A stretch of DNA of 64,000 bases, from positions 4,092,001 through 4,156,000 of the forward strand of contig NZ_CP085135.1 of assembly GCF_020616515.1 (NCBI RefSeq), in the 5' to 3' direction. A program made the translations under genes and the position numbers. Below are positions 25,954-35,665 of this stretch, piece by piece. Source of the DNA: Mesorhizobium sp. PAMC28654. Its GTDB lineage: Bacteria > Pseudomonadota > Alphaproteobacteria > Rhizobiales > Rhizobiaceae. The notes under the pieces are model-generated. The model did not search any database. It worked only from the letters and a program-made list of their open reading frames with translations, and was not told where the DNA came from. Numbering within the stretch: position 1 is the stretch's first letter; each line of letters opens with the position of its first letter.

Positions 25954-27006
25954 TCATTGCGTCAAAAGCTGGTGAACGAAGGCCAGCTTCCGTGCCGTGA
26001 CGTCCGAGATGATGAAGGGATAGAGGTCGGGCAAGCCCATGCAGCGATTGATGGAGTTGGAGGCTTCGGACAGCACCAGCCAGCGTGCGAGGATTTTTTC
26101 GAAGGGCTCCGGGGTGGCCGATGGTTCGGAAGGCGCCGCCTGCAGTCCGCCGCCCGTATCACCCCGAGGCAAGGCTTCGGCTTCCACCGTCTCCAGCCGG
26201 CCGAGCGGGAAATTCAACGCATACACCATTTCCAGCGTGTCGGTGATGTGCAGATGGTGCGCCCAGGTCTCGGCCCAGTCCTCCCAGGGGTGCGACGTGG
26301 CATAGGCCGAGATATGCTCCTGTTGCCAGTCGGGCGGCGCGCCATTGGCATAGTGGTTCTTCAGCGCCTGTTCGTAATCGGCGCGTTCGTCGCCGAACAG
26401 GGCGCGGAAGGCTTCCAGCCTTTCCGGATCGTCGCGGATCAGGCGATCCCAGTAGTAGTGGCCGAGTTCGTGGCGGAAATGGCCGAGCAGCGTGCGGTAA
26501 TTCTCGCCCATCTCGACGCGTCGCTTTTCGCGCTCGGCCGAGTCGGCCTCGGCGACATTGAGCGTTATCAACCCGTTGTCGTGCCCGGTCAGGATGCGCT
26601 CGCCGCCCGGCCCGCCGCCGATCGGATCGGCGAGCAGGTCGAAGGCAAGGCCGATCTCGTCGCCGGGGTTCTGCTTGGGCGCGACGGGCAGGCCGAAGGC
26701 GAGCAGCGAATAGATGGCGCGTTTCTTCGCCGCCTCGACGCGGATCCAGCGGCGACGGTTGCCGTCAACGGAGAGATCCGGGATGAGCTGGTTCAGCTGG
26801 CATGCGCGGCAGAAGGCTTGGCCGGGTTCAGCGACCCAGTTGCAGGCGCATTCCTCGGCATTGGTGCATTGGAAAATGCCGACGGTGCCCGACAATACAA
26901 AGCGCGCGTCCTCGGGATGATAGAGCACCGTGCTGGAGCAATTCAGGCACTGGGCGTTTTCGAAGTAGAGGCGATGGCCGCAATGCGGGCAGTCGAAAAG
27001 CTTCAT
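25954..27006 (-). CDS. Zinc-ribbon putative zinc metallopeptidase (COG4307-like)
   Basis: A 350-residue cytosolic protein. The N-terminus carries zinc-ribbon cysteines (FDCPHCGHRLYFENAQCLNC, then TNAEECACNW and FCRACQ). The catalytic-type motif is GHFRHELGHYYWDRL, an HExxH-like HELGH near residue 195, with a downstream WEDWAETWAHHLHITDTLEM that may supply a third ligand. This matches the 'putative zinc-binding metallopeptidase' family; the role is unestablished. It leads an operon with the CPBP gene and small ORF and is divergent from a lytic transglycosylase. Confidence 0.88.
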   Translation of the reverse strand: MKLFDCPHCGHRLYFENAQCLNCSSTVLYHPEDARFVLSGTVGIFQCTNAEECACNWVAEPGQAFCRACQLNQLIPDLSVDGNRRRWIRVEAAKKRAIYSLLAFGLPVAPKQNPGDEIGLAFDLLADPIGGGPGGERILTGHDNGLITLNVAEADSAEREKRRVEMGENYRTLLGHFRHELGHYYWDRLIRDDPERLEAFRALFGDERADYEQALKNHYANGAPPDWQQEHISAYATSHPWEDWAETWAHHLHITDTLEMVYALNFPLGRLETVEAEALPRGDTGGGLQAAPSEPSATPEPFEKILARWLVLSEASNSINRCMGLPDLYPFIISDVTARKLAFVHQLLTQ

Positions 27007-27286
27007 CGATATCTCACATCACCAAATGCGGCGTAACGGGCGCGGCAGATGTCGCCTCGCCCCAACGCCCGGCATCGGCCGGCGTTCCACGATCTGCTCA
27101 CGCCATTTTGTCCCAGGCTGGGGCAACGATACATCTTGCCACAATAAGTACTCGATCGTAGGCGAGGGCTCTCGCATTCGCCAGCATGGCGCCATGGCGC
27201 GTAACGACTTCTTAACCGTGACAAGCGAGCGTTTCGCTGGCAAATTCGATTTCAGGGACGTGACTCAGGCAACCAGGAGACTAGGG

Positions 27287-28084
27287 ATGGCATTTCTTGC
27301 CAAGGGAAAGATTTTTGCGGCCGCCGCCTTGGCGGTGTTCGCGATGGCGACAGGCACCCAGGCGGCGCCCAGCTGTGGCAAAACCGGCGCCGGCTTCGAC
27401 GCCTGGAAGCCGGGGTTCGCCGCCGAGGCCAAGGCCGAAGGTGTAGGCCCCAAGGGGCTGGCCGCCCTGGATGGCGCCACCTACGCGACAAAGACGATCT
27501 CCGTCGACCGCGGCATTCACAAGGCTTTCAGTGGCTCGGTGGAAGATTTCATGAAGCGCCGTGGCGGGGCAGCGATCATTTCCAAGGGTCGTTCGCTGAA
27601 GAAGTCGAACGCGGCGCTGTTCAGTCAGATCGAGAGCACCTACGGTGTGTCGCCGGGTGTGCTGCTCGCCATCTGGGGAATGGAGACCGGCTTCGGTTCC
27701 GCCATGGGCAACCAGAATACGGTGTCCGCCATTCTGACGCTTGCATATGATTGCCGCCGTCCGGAGTTCTTTCACCCGCATGCCATTGCAGCCCTGAAGC
27801 TGGTTGATCGCGGCGCGTTGACCGCCTCGTCCGTCGGCGCCGCGCATGGCGAGATTGGCCATACGCAGTTCCTGCCCGGGAATGTCTTGAAGTATGGGGT
27901 GGGCAGCGGAAACCTGCGCGACAAGGCCACGGCGTTGGCATCCACCGCCAACTTCCTCAAGGGTCATGGCTGGCAGAGGGGTGCGAGCGCGCAGGCCAAT
28001 ATTGGCGCCATTGCCGGCTGGAATGACGCGAGCGTCTATCAGCAGGCCATCGCCCGCATCGCCACGGCGATCGACGCCAACTGA
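27287..28084 (+). CDS. Exported lytic murein transglycosylase (MltB-like)
   Basis: A periplasmic peptidoglycan-cleaving enzyme of 265 residues. The signal peptide is KIFAAAALAVFAMATGTQAA. The SLT_2/MltB-type core has VSPGVLLAIWGMETGFGSAM, where the Glu in METGFG is the catalytic acid, and later GEIGHTQFLPGNVLKYG. ATG 27287 has GGAG eight bases upstream; the frame runs further 5' without a better start. It ends with a strong terminator, so it is monocistronic. Confidence 0.93.
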   Translation: MAFLAKGKIFAAAALAVFAMATGTQAAPSCGKTGAGFDAWKPGFAAEAKAEGVGPKGLAALDGATYATKTISVDRGIHKAFSGSVEDFMKRRGGAAIISKGRSLKKSNAALFSQIESTYGVSPGVLLAIWGMETGFGSAMGNQNTVSAILTLAYDCRRPEFFHPHAIAALKLVDRGALTASSVGAAHGEIGHTQFLPGNVLKYGVGSGNLRDKATALASTANFLKGHGWQRGASAQANIGAIAGWNDASVYQQAIARIATAIDAN

Positions 28085-28104
28085 TAGAAATCTCCATATG
28101 ACTG

Positions 28105-28139
28105 AAAAGCCCGGCCATGCGCCGGGCTTTTTTGTTTTT
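28105..28139 (+). terminator. Rho-independent terminator of transglycosylase gene
   Basis: AAAAGCCCGGC, five-base loop CATGC, GCCGGGCTTTT then TTTG and more T: a perfect 11-bp stem with a T-run, 20 bases beyond the stop codon. Confidence 0.93.
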
Positions 28140-28191
28140 GGAGCAGGGTCAAAACCCAATTCCTCGGAACGATCTCATCGCATCACTTTCT

Positions 28192-28626
28192 CTAATGCGC
28201 GTAGCCGCTCAACGGGCATTTCTGGGAAGCGGGAATCTGGAAGGTACCGTCAAAACCGTTGCAGATACGGAACCTGGACGTCCGCGGCGGCGGGGCTTGC
28301 GTGGCCATGGCCGCCTTTGACTTGCCCTTGATGACCATCCAGATTTCGGTCGGTAGGTCGAGCTGCAAGGCGTTTATGTCGGAGTAGCTGAGTCGTCCGC
28401 TGCGCATGCCTTCGGCGATACGCTGGCAGAATAGGGCTGGCATGCGCTCCTTCGACACGCCCATGAAAGAGGTGATGTCGTGCTTGAGCGTGATGTCCCA
28501 TGCCATGACTTCATTGATGCACCCGCCCAAATCAGGCTTCGGCGCGCGCTTCGCAGTTGCCTGGGAGGACTGACATGCCGTCAAGACGACGAACGTCGCA
28601 AGTAGAAGAGAAATTGTGTTTTTCAC
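28192..28626 (-). CDS. Small lipoprotein of unknown function
   Basis: A 144-residue lipoprotein: the signal ends in VVLTACQ, giving a lipidated Cys near residue 17. The mature part has a C-terminal pair of cysteines (FRICNGFDG and SQKCPLSG) plus CINEVMAW and FCQRIAEGM, which could form disulfides. I chose GTG 28626 (VKNTISLLL), preceded by GGGGGG about nine bases away; longer frames lack a start with signal-peptide character. No family recognised. Confidence 0.75.
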   Translation of the reverse strand: MKNTISLLLATFVVLTACQSSQATAKRAPKPDLGGCINEVMAWDITLKHDITSFMGVSKERMPALFCQRIAEGMRSGRLSYSDINALQLDLPTEIWMVIKGKSKAAMATQAPPPRTSRFRICNGFDGTFQIPASQKCPLSGYAH

Positions 28627-28732
28627 CGTAAGACCCCCCAATCCCGCAGGAGAAGTTAGATGAAGCCGCCAAAAGGTCAAAGGGGAACCTGTTCGAGCCG
28701 GTTCAATTTCAACTATATTAGAAACACCAAAT

Positions 28733-28760
28733 AGAAACCCGGCGTCGTAGCCGGGTTTCT
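28733..28760 (-). terminator. Hairpin terminator downstream of argG
   Basis: AGAAACCCGGC (28733-28743), six bases, GCCGGGTTTCT (28750-28760): a perfect 11-bp stem 55 bases beyond the argG stop. The T-run on the minus strand is broken (TATTTGG), so termination may be leaky. Confidence 0.7.
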
Positions 28761-28814
28761 TGATCCGCTTTTGCTCTGACGGGTTAGCCAAGTAGCAAAC
28801 CCAATATTCGGATA

Positions 28815-30038
<1,224 letters not shown>

Positions 30039-30353
30039 TTTTACCCCGTCGATGAGGGACGCCCCAAAAAGGCGTCGCGGATTGTCGCAGCGCCTTTTAG
30101 CAGGAACGGCAAAGCGAGCAAGCGCGCGCGACACCTGACGTCTGATCCAGCGTGTGGTTGGTTGGCGACAGCCTGGCGGCGTGGCGAGGCGATCCAGGCA
30201 AACAACCTGCTACAATCAAGGGCTGCATTTGCCTGCAGCATTTAATCAAGTTTTCACGCCCCGCTGCTAACAATGAGGCCAAAGCTGTGCCGGCGGCGTG
30301 CCGAAGCTGCTTTGCCCGATCTCACGGGCACTCTCAGGCTTGGGCCGTTCTTG
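30039..30353. other. Divergent argG / cyclic-di-GMP gene promoter region
   Basis: A 315-base intergenic stretch between two divergent genes. It should hold both promoters, but no consensus box, operator palindrome or small gene stands out by eye. An in-frame ATG at 30273 could extend the downstream gene by 27 residues. Confidence 0.5.
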
Positions 30354-32435
30354 ATGCGCGTTATATCCTGTATCGTCACGGAGCATAATCTGTGGCTCGT
30401 CCTCCTGGCGGCGCTGATGTGCGTCACCGGTTCATGGGTGACGATTGGTCTCCTCGACCGCACCAGGAAAACCGCGGGCGTGCAGATGAAGGGCTGGCTG
30501 TTCCTGACCGCCGTCGCCGCGGGCTCCTCGATCTGGTGCACGCATTTCATCGCCATGCTCGCCTACCAGCCCGGTGCGCCGATCACATTCGATCCCATTC
30601 TCACCATGGTGTCGCTGGTCATGGCTGTTGCCGGAACCGGAGTGGGCTTCACCATTGCCTCTGACAAAAGCCGGCGTCTCGCCCCGGAATGGGGCGGGTG
30701 TGTTGTCGGGCTGGCGATCTCGGCCATGCACTATACCGGCATGATGGCCTACCACGTTGCCGGGATCGTCGAATGGGACCTTGGCTATGTCGCGGCGTCG
30801 CTGGTCATTTCAATGGCCTTTTCAGCTGCCGCTATTGGCCAGGCCATACGCCGGCCCTACCGTCGGGCGCAGTATGTCGGCATCGGACTGCTCGTGCTGG
30901 CGATCGTCGGCCTCCATTTCACGGGGATGGCGGCGGTGGCGGTGACGCCGATGTCCTTCATCAGCACGGGCACCAATCCCGAAATCCTCGTGGCGATGGC
31001 TGTCGCCGTCGCCGTCGTTGGCCTGATTGTCGCCGCGACCGGTTTCGCCAGCTATCTGATCGACGAGCGCGGGCGGCTGGAGAGCTTCGAGCGGCTCCAG
31101 CATCTGGCGCTCAACGATTCGCTCACCGGCCTTGCCAACCGCGTCAGTTTCAACGATCGCCTCGACCATGAGATCGAGCGGGCGCGGGAAGACGAGGAGA
31201 CGATGACGGCGGTCATCGTGATCGACCTCGACCGCTTCAAGGAGATCAATGATCTGAGGGGCCACGCAGCGGGCGACCAAGCGCTGAAGATCGTTGCCAG
31301 AAGACTGGCAAAGCTGACTGGAGAAGGGGAATTCGTTGCTCGCCTGGGCGGCGACGAGTTTGCCGCGATCAAACGCTTCAAGGACCAGAACGACCTTCTC
31401 GGCTTGGTCTCGCGCTTGGAAAAATCATTGTTCCAGCCGCTGCGGATCGACGATTTCGAAATCGCCACGGGAGCCAGCATCGGCGTCGCCGTCTATCCTC
31501 GAGACGGCGATGATCGGGAAAGGCTGGTCAGCAACGCCGACCTTGCCATGTATCGGGCCAAGAACGACATGTCGCGGGCCGTCTGTTTCTACGAATCCAA
31601 CATGGATGAGACGGCGCGTGCGCGGCGTGCGTTGGCCATCGACCTTCGGCAGGCGGTCGAGCGTGGCGAGCTTTCCCTCCACTATCAGGTGCAGACTTCG
31701 GTTTCGACCGGTGCCGTCTGTGGTTACGAGGCGCTGCTGCGCTGGACGCATCCCGAACGCGGCATGATCGCGCCCACCGACTTCATCCCGATCGCTGAAG
31801 AAAACGGGTCGATCCTTGCAATCGGCGAATGGGTGCTGCGGACCGCATGCCGCGAGGCGGCGTCGTGGGACAACAACTACAAGATCGCCGTCAACCTGTC
31901 GCCAGTGCAGTTCGCCCACGCCGATCTTGCCAAGCTGGTTCACCACATCCTGATTGAAACCGGCCTTTCTCCCAATCGGCTGGAGCTGGAGCTCACCGAA
32001 TCGACCATCGTCGCCGACAAGTTCCGCACGCTGCATGTCCTTCGCCAGATCAAGGCGCTGGGCGTCACGATCGCGATCGACGATTTCGGCACGGGCTATT
32101 CGTCACTGGATACATTGCGCTCGTTTCCCTTCGACAAGATCAAGCTCGACCGATCCTTCATGGCCGATGTCGAGCGCAGCCCGCAGGCCAAGGCGATCAT
32201 TCGAGCGGTGCTGACGCTGGGGCGCAGCCTGGACATCCCGGTGCTTGCCGAGGGTGTCGAGACGCATGTCCAGCTCGCCATCCTGCAAGTCGAGGGTTGC
32301 AACGAGGCGCAGGGCTATTTCCTGGGCCGCCCGCAGCCGATCGATCAGATCCTGCTGGCGGGGGTGGCGGATAGCCGCCGCGTCCCGCATGACCTGGTCC
32401 CTGGCGAGCGACCCAGGATAAGCGTGAGGCGGTAG
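30354..32435 (+). CDS. MHYT-GGDEF-EAL cyclic-di-GMP enzyme
   Basis: An inner-membrane protein of 693 residues that should make and/or degrade cyclic-di-GMP. The N-terminal 245 residues hold seven hydrophobic helices with the MHYT repeats CTHFIAMLAY, SAMHYTGMMAY and GLHFTGMAAV, thought to bind copper and sense a diatomic gas or metal. The diguanylate cyclase domain keeps an intact GGDEF (residue about 332, in ARLGGDEFAAIKR); the phosphodiesterase domain keeps EALLRW (about 459), DDFGTGYSSL and KLDRSF. Both activities may therefore be live. I chose ATG 30354 over 30273. Its stop codon lies in a palindromic repeat. Confidence 0.95.
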   Translation: MRVISCIVTEHNLWLVLLAALMCVTGSWVTIGLLDRTRKTAGVQMKGWLFLTAVAAGSSIWCTHFIAMLAYQPGAPITFDPILTMVSLVMAVAGTGVGFTIASDKSRRLAPEWGGCVVGLAISAMHYTGMMAYHVAGIVEWDLGYVAASLVISMAFSAAAIGQAIRRPYRRAQYVGIGLLVLAIVGLHFTGMAAVAVTPMSFISTGTNPEILVAMAVAVAVVGLIVAATGFASYLIDERGRLESFERLQHLALNDSLTGLANRVSFNDRLDHEIERAREDEETMTAVIVIDLDRFKEINDLRGHAAGDQALKIVARRLAKLTGEGEFVARLGGDEFAAIKRFKDQNDLLGLVSRLEKSLFQPLRIDDFEIATGASIGVAVYPRDGDDRERLVSNADLAMYRAKNDMSRAVCFYESNMDETARARRALAIDLRQAVERGELSLHYQVQTSVSTGAVCGYEALLRWTHPERGMIAPTDFIPIAEENGSILAIGEWVLRTACREAASWDNNYKIAVNLSPVQFAHADLAKLVHHILIETGLSPNRLELELTESTIVADKFRTLHVLRQIKALGVTIAIDDFGTGYSSLDTLRSFPFDKIKLDRSFMADVERSPQAKAIIRAVLTLGRSLDIPVLAEGVETHVQLAILQVEGCNEAQGYFLGRPQPIDQILLAGVADSRRVPHDLVPGERPRISVRR

Positions 32436-32473
32436 AGCCGTTCATCGTTTCACGGAAACGCCGAACCGCTCTA
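32433..32473. repeat. Palindromic repeat, GAGCGGTTC family, overlapping a stop codon
   Basis: TAGAGCCGTTC (32433-32443) pairs with GAACCGCTCTA (32463-32473) with one mismatch and encloses CGTTTC/GAAACG. The first three bases are the stop codon of the MHYT-GGDEF-EAL gene. A related copy lies at 63027-63060. It may act as a transcript end, though the following run (TCTCTCTCTTTG) is not a clean T-tract. Confidence 0.75.
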
Positions 32474-32572
32474 TCTCTCTCTTTGTTTGAGGCACTGGAC
32501 CATTGGTGCGTGTCTGGCGCCGGCGCGGCGCATCATGTATGGCTCCGCCGACCTATGCTCCAGGGCCGCCGC

Positions 32573-33214
32573 ATGTCCTTCATCCCCGATACCTCGACGC
32601 TGATCCAGTTCGCCATCGCCACCGTTATCCTGGCGATCACGCCGGGACCGGACATGACGCTGTTCGTCTCGCGCACGCTGAGCCAGGGCCGCGCCACCGG
32701 CTTTGCCTCGATGGCCGGCGCGCTGTGCGGCACGCTGGTCCACACGACGCTGGTGGTGGTCGGTGTGTCGGCGCTGATCGTCGCCTCACCCATGGCCTTC
32801 TTCGCGCTTAAGATTTGCGGCGCCGGCTATCTCGTGTTCCTGGCGTGGCAGGCGATCACCAAGGGTTCGGCCTTTTCGCCGGAGAAGAAGACGGGACCCC
32901 AGATTTCGCTGTTCCGCAGCTGGGCGGCCGGGCTTGGTGTCAACCTGCTCAACCCCAAGATCATCCTGTTCTTCATGACCTTCCTGCCGCAGTTCGTCTC
33001 CGCGCATGACCCGCATGCGCCGGGAAAGCTGTTCTTTCTCGGTGCGATGTTCATCGTGTTGTCGATCCCGGTGACGGCGCCGATGGTGTTCGCGGCGGAG
33101 AAATTCTCGTCTGCGATGAAGGCCAGCCCGCGCGTGACGCGAGTCGTCGATTATCTGTTCGCCGGCGTGTTCTCGGCCTTTGCCCTCAAGATACTGACAG
33201 CGCAGGCGAAATAG
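32573..33214 (+). CDS. LysE/RhtB-family amino-acid exporter
   Basis: A 213-residue inner-membrane exporter with five or six helices. Family marks are AIATVILAITPGPDMTLFVS at the N-terminus, GLGVNLLNPKIILFFMTFLP in the middle and the helix LFAGVFSAFALKILTA at the end. The group exports amino acids such as lysine, homoserine or threonine; substrate not predictable. ATG 32573 (MSFIPDTSTL) is preferred; earlier codons overlap intergenic sequence. Confidence 0.92.
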   Translation: MSFIPDTSTLIQFAIATVILAITPGPDMTLFVSRTLSQGRATGFASMAGALCGTLVHTTLVVVGVSALIVASPMAFFALKICGAGYLVFLAWQAITKGSAFSPEKKTGPQISLFRSWAAGLGVNLLNPKIILFFMTFLPQFVSAHDPHAPGKLFFLGAMFIVLSIPVTAPMVFAAEKFSSAMKASPRVTRVVDYLFAGVFSAFALKILTAQAK

Positions 33215-33312
33215 CCTTTTTCGCAACATTTAATTTAGCACTGTTGCTCATTTGATATTGCGACCCGTCCGAGCTCCCCCTATTCGACTCAGGAGGGTGT
33301 TTCGGGGGACTA

Positions 33313-33984
33313 ATGAAAAGCATATTTCTAGCGTCGGTCGCCGTGTTGGCGCTGGTCACCGATGCCGGCGCGCAGGATGCGCGCTATAGCTGGGCCGGTT
33401 CCTATATCGGCGTCGAGGGTGGCTATGCCGGCTCGTCGGTCGGCTTCGATGCCGATGCGACCAAGTTTCAGGATACCTACCACAAAAGCGGATTTCTTGG
33501 CGGCATTTATGCCGGCCATGATTGGCAGTCCGGAAACGTCGTCTACGGTGTCGTCGGGGATTTCGATTTTGTCGGTGTCGGCAACACGGACTTCGGCGAC
33601 AGCGAGGCGTTTACCGGCGGCAAGGGTGAAGCCTATAGTTATGATGTCGACTGGGTAGCGACGGCGCGTCTGCGCGCCGGCTATGCGGTGTCGGATCGCT
33701 TCCTGGCGTATGCGACCGGCGGTGTGGCGGCCGGTCATTTTCAGGCGACAAATTACGATTATCCGTTCTTGGGCACGAGTTCGACCTCGGATTTTTCCGG
33801 CGTGAAGTTCGGCGGCGTCTTTGGTGTGGGTGCCGAATACGCTTTGGCCGACAAGTGGTCGCTGAAGGCGGAGTATCTCCACTACATATTCGACGGAATC
33901 GATCCGGGCCCCGGCGGTACGGCAGGTGCGCGGTTCAAGCCATCTCTCGACACCGTCAAATTCGGTATCGCGTACCGCTTCTAA
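33313..33984 (+). CDS. Outer-membrane beta-barrel protein (Omp25/RopB-like)
   Basis: A 223-residue outer-membrane porin-like barrel. A signal peptide (FLASVAVLALVTDAGA-Q) is followed by YSWAGSYIGVEGGYAGSSVG, a hallmark opening in rhizobial and Brucella surface proteins, then alternating strands (YGVVGDFDFVGVG, WVATARLRAGYAVSDRFLAY, YALADKWSLKAEYLHY) and a terminal aromatic (VKFGIAYRF) recognised by the BAM machinery. GGGGG lies just upstream of the ATG. Probably abundant in the outer membrane; role in host interaction is inference. Confidence 0.93.
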   Translation: MKSIFLASVAVLALVTDAGAQDARYSWAGSYIGVEGGYAGSSVGFDADATKFQDTYHKSGFLGGIYAGHDWQSGNVVYGVVGDFDFVGVGNTDFGDSEAFTGGKGEAYSYDVDWVATARLRAGYAVSDRFLAYATGGVAAGHFQATNYDYPFLGTSSTSDFSGVKFGGVFGVGAEYALADKWSLKAEYLHYIFDGIDPGPGGTAGARFKPSLDTVKFGIAYRF

Positions 33985-33999
33985 CGCAGGCGCTGATCG

Positions 34000-34683
34000 T
34001 CAACCGCTAACGCCAGGTCCGTCATAGGGACGGGCCACGCCCGACGCGGCGATCATTTTTGTGCGCTCTTCGTACTCTTCGAGCGTCAGCGCATAGAGCA
34101 TTTGGTCAAGGCGCTTGCCGGTGCGGCCGTCGATGCGGTGCGATCGCAAGGTGCCCTCAAGCCGCAGTCCGGACCGTTCGCACACGGCGATTGCCGCTTT
34201 GTTGCGCGCCAGGGGCTGGAAGGTGATCTTTTCCAGCTTGCGCTCACGGAAGAAATGCCGGAGCAAGACGACCGAGGCGTCAAAGGCGATGTTCCGGCCC
34301 CGGTTCTCGGGATCGCCGACGATCAGATGCAGAGAACCCAGCCTGTGCCTGAGGTCAACCTCCATTACGGCAAGGCCAAGCGGTACATCGTCGGCTTGGC
34401 GCAGGATCGTCATCAGGTTGCGCTTCAGATTGTCGAAGCTCCCGACATAGGCGCGAAAAGCCTCAAGCCCCATCGCCTTTTGCGGCGCGTTCAGGCCCTC
34501 CATGACCGCCGGATCGGTCAACCATTCCGCGATCTCGTTGGTCATCTCGGATGGCTTTAGCGTGCGGATCCGAACCTTGTCGCTCCACCTGTCGACAAAG
34601 ACCGGCTTCAGCCGCTGGGCGGCAAGAGGCGTGACAAGTGGTGGGAGAGGCGACCTTGCGCCCTGCTGCGGCATTTTTGGCAT
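34000..34683 (-). CDS. GNAT-family acetyltransferase (RimJ/RimL-like)
   Basis: A 227-residue acetyltransferase of the branch that includes ribosomal-protein acetyltransferases. Strands and CoA loop read LGSLHLIVGDPENRGRNIAF, LRHFFRERKLEKITFQPLA and RNKAAIAVCERSGLRLEGTL. The first 35 residues are Pro-rich and probably disordered; an internal start is possible. Converges with the outer-membrane gene (15-base gap). Substrate unknown. Confidence 0.88.
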   Translation of the reverse strand: MPKMPQQGARSPLPPLVTPLAAQRLKPVFVDRWSDKVRIRTLKPSEMTNEIAEWLTDPAVMEGLNAPQKAMGLEAFRAYVGSFDNLKRNLMTILRQADDVPLGLAVMEVDLRHRLGSLHLIVGDPENRGRNIAFDASVVLLRHFFRERKLEKITFQPLARNKAAIAVCERSGLRLEGTLRSHRIDGRTGKRLDQMLYALTLEEYEERTKMIAASGVARPYDGPGVSG

Positions 34684-34733
34684 GGTCTAGTCATGCGAAA
34701 GCAACAGGCCGGGGTCAAGGGTGTCGGCCGAGA

Positions 34734-35225
34734 TCAGGGGCGTCGATCGAGATCAGGTTCCTGCAAAGTTCGCACGCCGGCTTGCCGCCAGCTTCCGGCC
34801 CAGCGCCCGGCGCTGAGCCAGTAGAAGATGCCGCCAACCATGCCGCAACCGATCACCGCCATGATCGCGTGGGTGTCTGACACGGCGAAGTCGCTGTCGC
34901 CGGTCTGGTGGGCGAGCCCAAGGAAGATAGCCGCGGCCACCGCGCCGCCCAGCGCATAGAACAGCCAGTCGCGCCGGCCGAGGATTTCGGAAACCAGGAT
35001 GACGATCGAAGCCGGCATGAAGGCGAAATAGGCGACGAACAGGGCGACGAAGGGGATCGAGAACATCAGTGAGGCGGTCGTCGCGGGCTGTGCCGCATGC
35101 TCCGGCGTAAAACCGAGATAGGCGAGGAAAATGATGTTGAGGAAAGCGCTGGCCGCCAGCGAAGCGACGACGTAGCCAATCAGGATGACGGCGAAGCGGA
35201 TGAGGTAGGCGACGAGACGGTTCAT
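34734..35225 (-). CDS. Four-helix membrane protein B, third gene of rlmN operon
   Basis: A 163-residue membrane protein (about four helices: AVILIGYVVASLAASAFL, IPFVALFVAYFAFMPASIVI, WLFYALGGAVAAAIFLGL, MAVIGCGMVGGIFYWLSAG). ATG 35225 overlaps the upstream stop as ATGA, fixing the start and implying coupling. It is a paralogue of the gene before it: both share an IGYV-type first helix, a conserved (R)xWxFYA block and a YWL(S/L)AGR ending. Family not recognised; no catalytic residues stand out. Confidence 0.8.
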   Translation of the reverse strand: MNRLVAYLIRFAVILIGYVVASLAASAFLNIIFLAYLGFTPEHAAQPATTASLMFSIPFVALFVAYFAFMPASIVILVSEILGRRDWLFYALGGAVAAAIFLGLAHQTGDSDFAVSDTHAIMAVIGCGMVGGIFYWLSAGRWAGSWRQAGVRTLQEPDLDRRP

Positions 35226-35665
35226 CGCAAATCCCGGCGCATTAGATGACCTGACTTGCGGCCGGCCAGAAGCCAGTAGACCGAACCGGCGGCGGTGCCG
35301 GCTGTCGCCAGGAAACCGAGAAAGACCGGATTGAAAGCAATCCATCCTGCGGAGCGCGGGGTTGAAAGACCGAATGCGATGGACGTGATCGCACCCATGG
35401 CCGCGAAGTAGAACCATCTTCGAAGCGACCACCGTTCGGCGACAAGGATCGCGGGGGCGGCGATCAGTAGCGCGCAGACCATCACGGTCAGCACGGCGAG
35501 CGGGAAGGAACCCAGCCAGTCGAATTGGAAAACCATGGACCAGTTCCCTTCTTCGATCCCTTCCAGGAGGACAATCAGAAGCACAGGCACAAGGATCGAG
35601 GTCAGCGCGGCGGCAACATAGCCCACTGCAATCGTGGCCAGGCGCTTCACGACGGGACGCTTCAC
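35222..35665 (-). CDS. Four-helix membrane protein A, second gene of rlmN operon
   Basis: A 147-residue membrane protein with about four helices ([76 protein letters not shown]). It starts at GTG 35665, overlapping the rlmN stop as GTGA, and ends overlapping the next start as ATGA. The frame continues upstream only as an rlmN shadow. With its paralogue downstream it makes a translationally coupled pair behind a 23S rRNA methylase; function unknown. Confidence 0.8.
   Translation of the reverse strand: MKRPVVKRLATIAVGYVAAALTSILVPVLLIVLLEGIEEGNWSMVFQFDWLGSFPLAVLTVMVCALLIAAPAILVAERWSLRRWFYFAAMGAITSIAFGLSTPRSAGWIAFNPVFLGFLATAGTAAGSVYWLLAGRKSGHLMRRDLR

Noticed and set aside
27194..27286. A longer N-terminus for the lytic transglycosylase from ATG 27194
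   Set aside because: The signal peptide begins right after ATG 27287, which has its own GGAG; the extra 31 residues are hydrophilic and would mask it.
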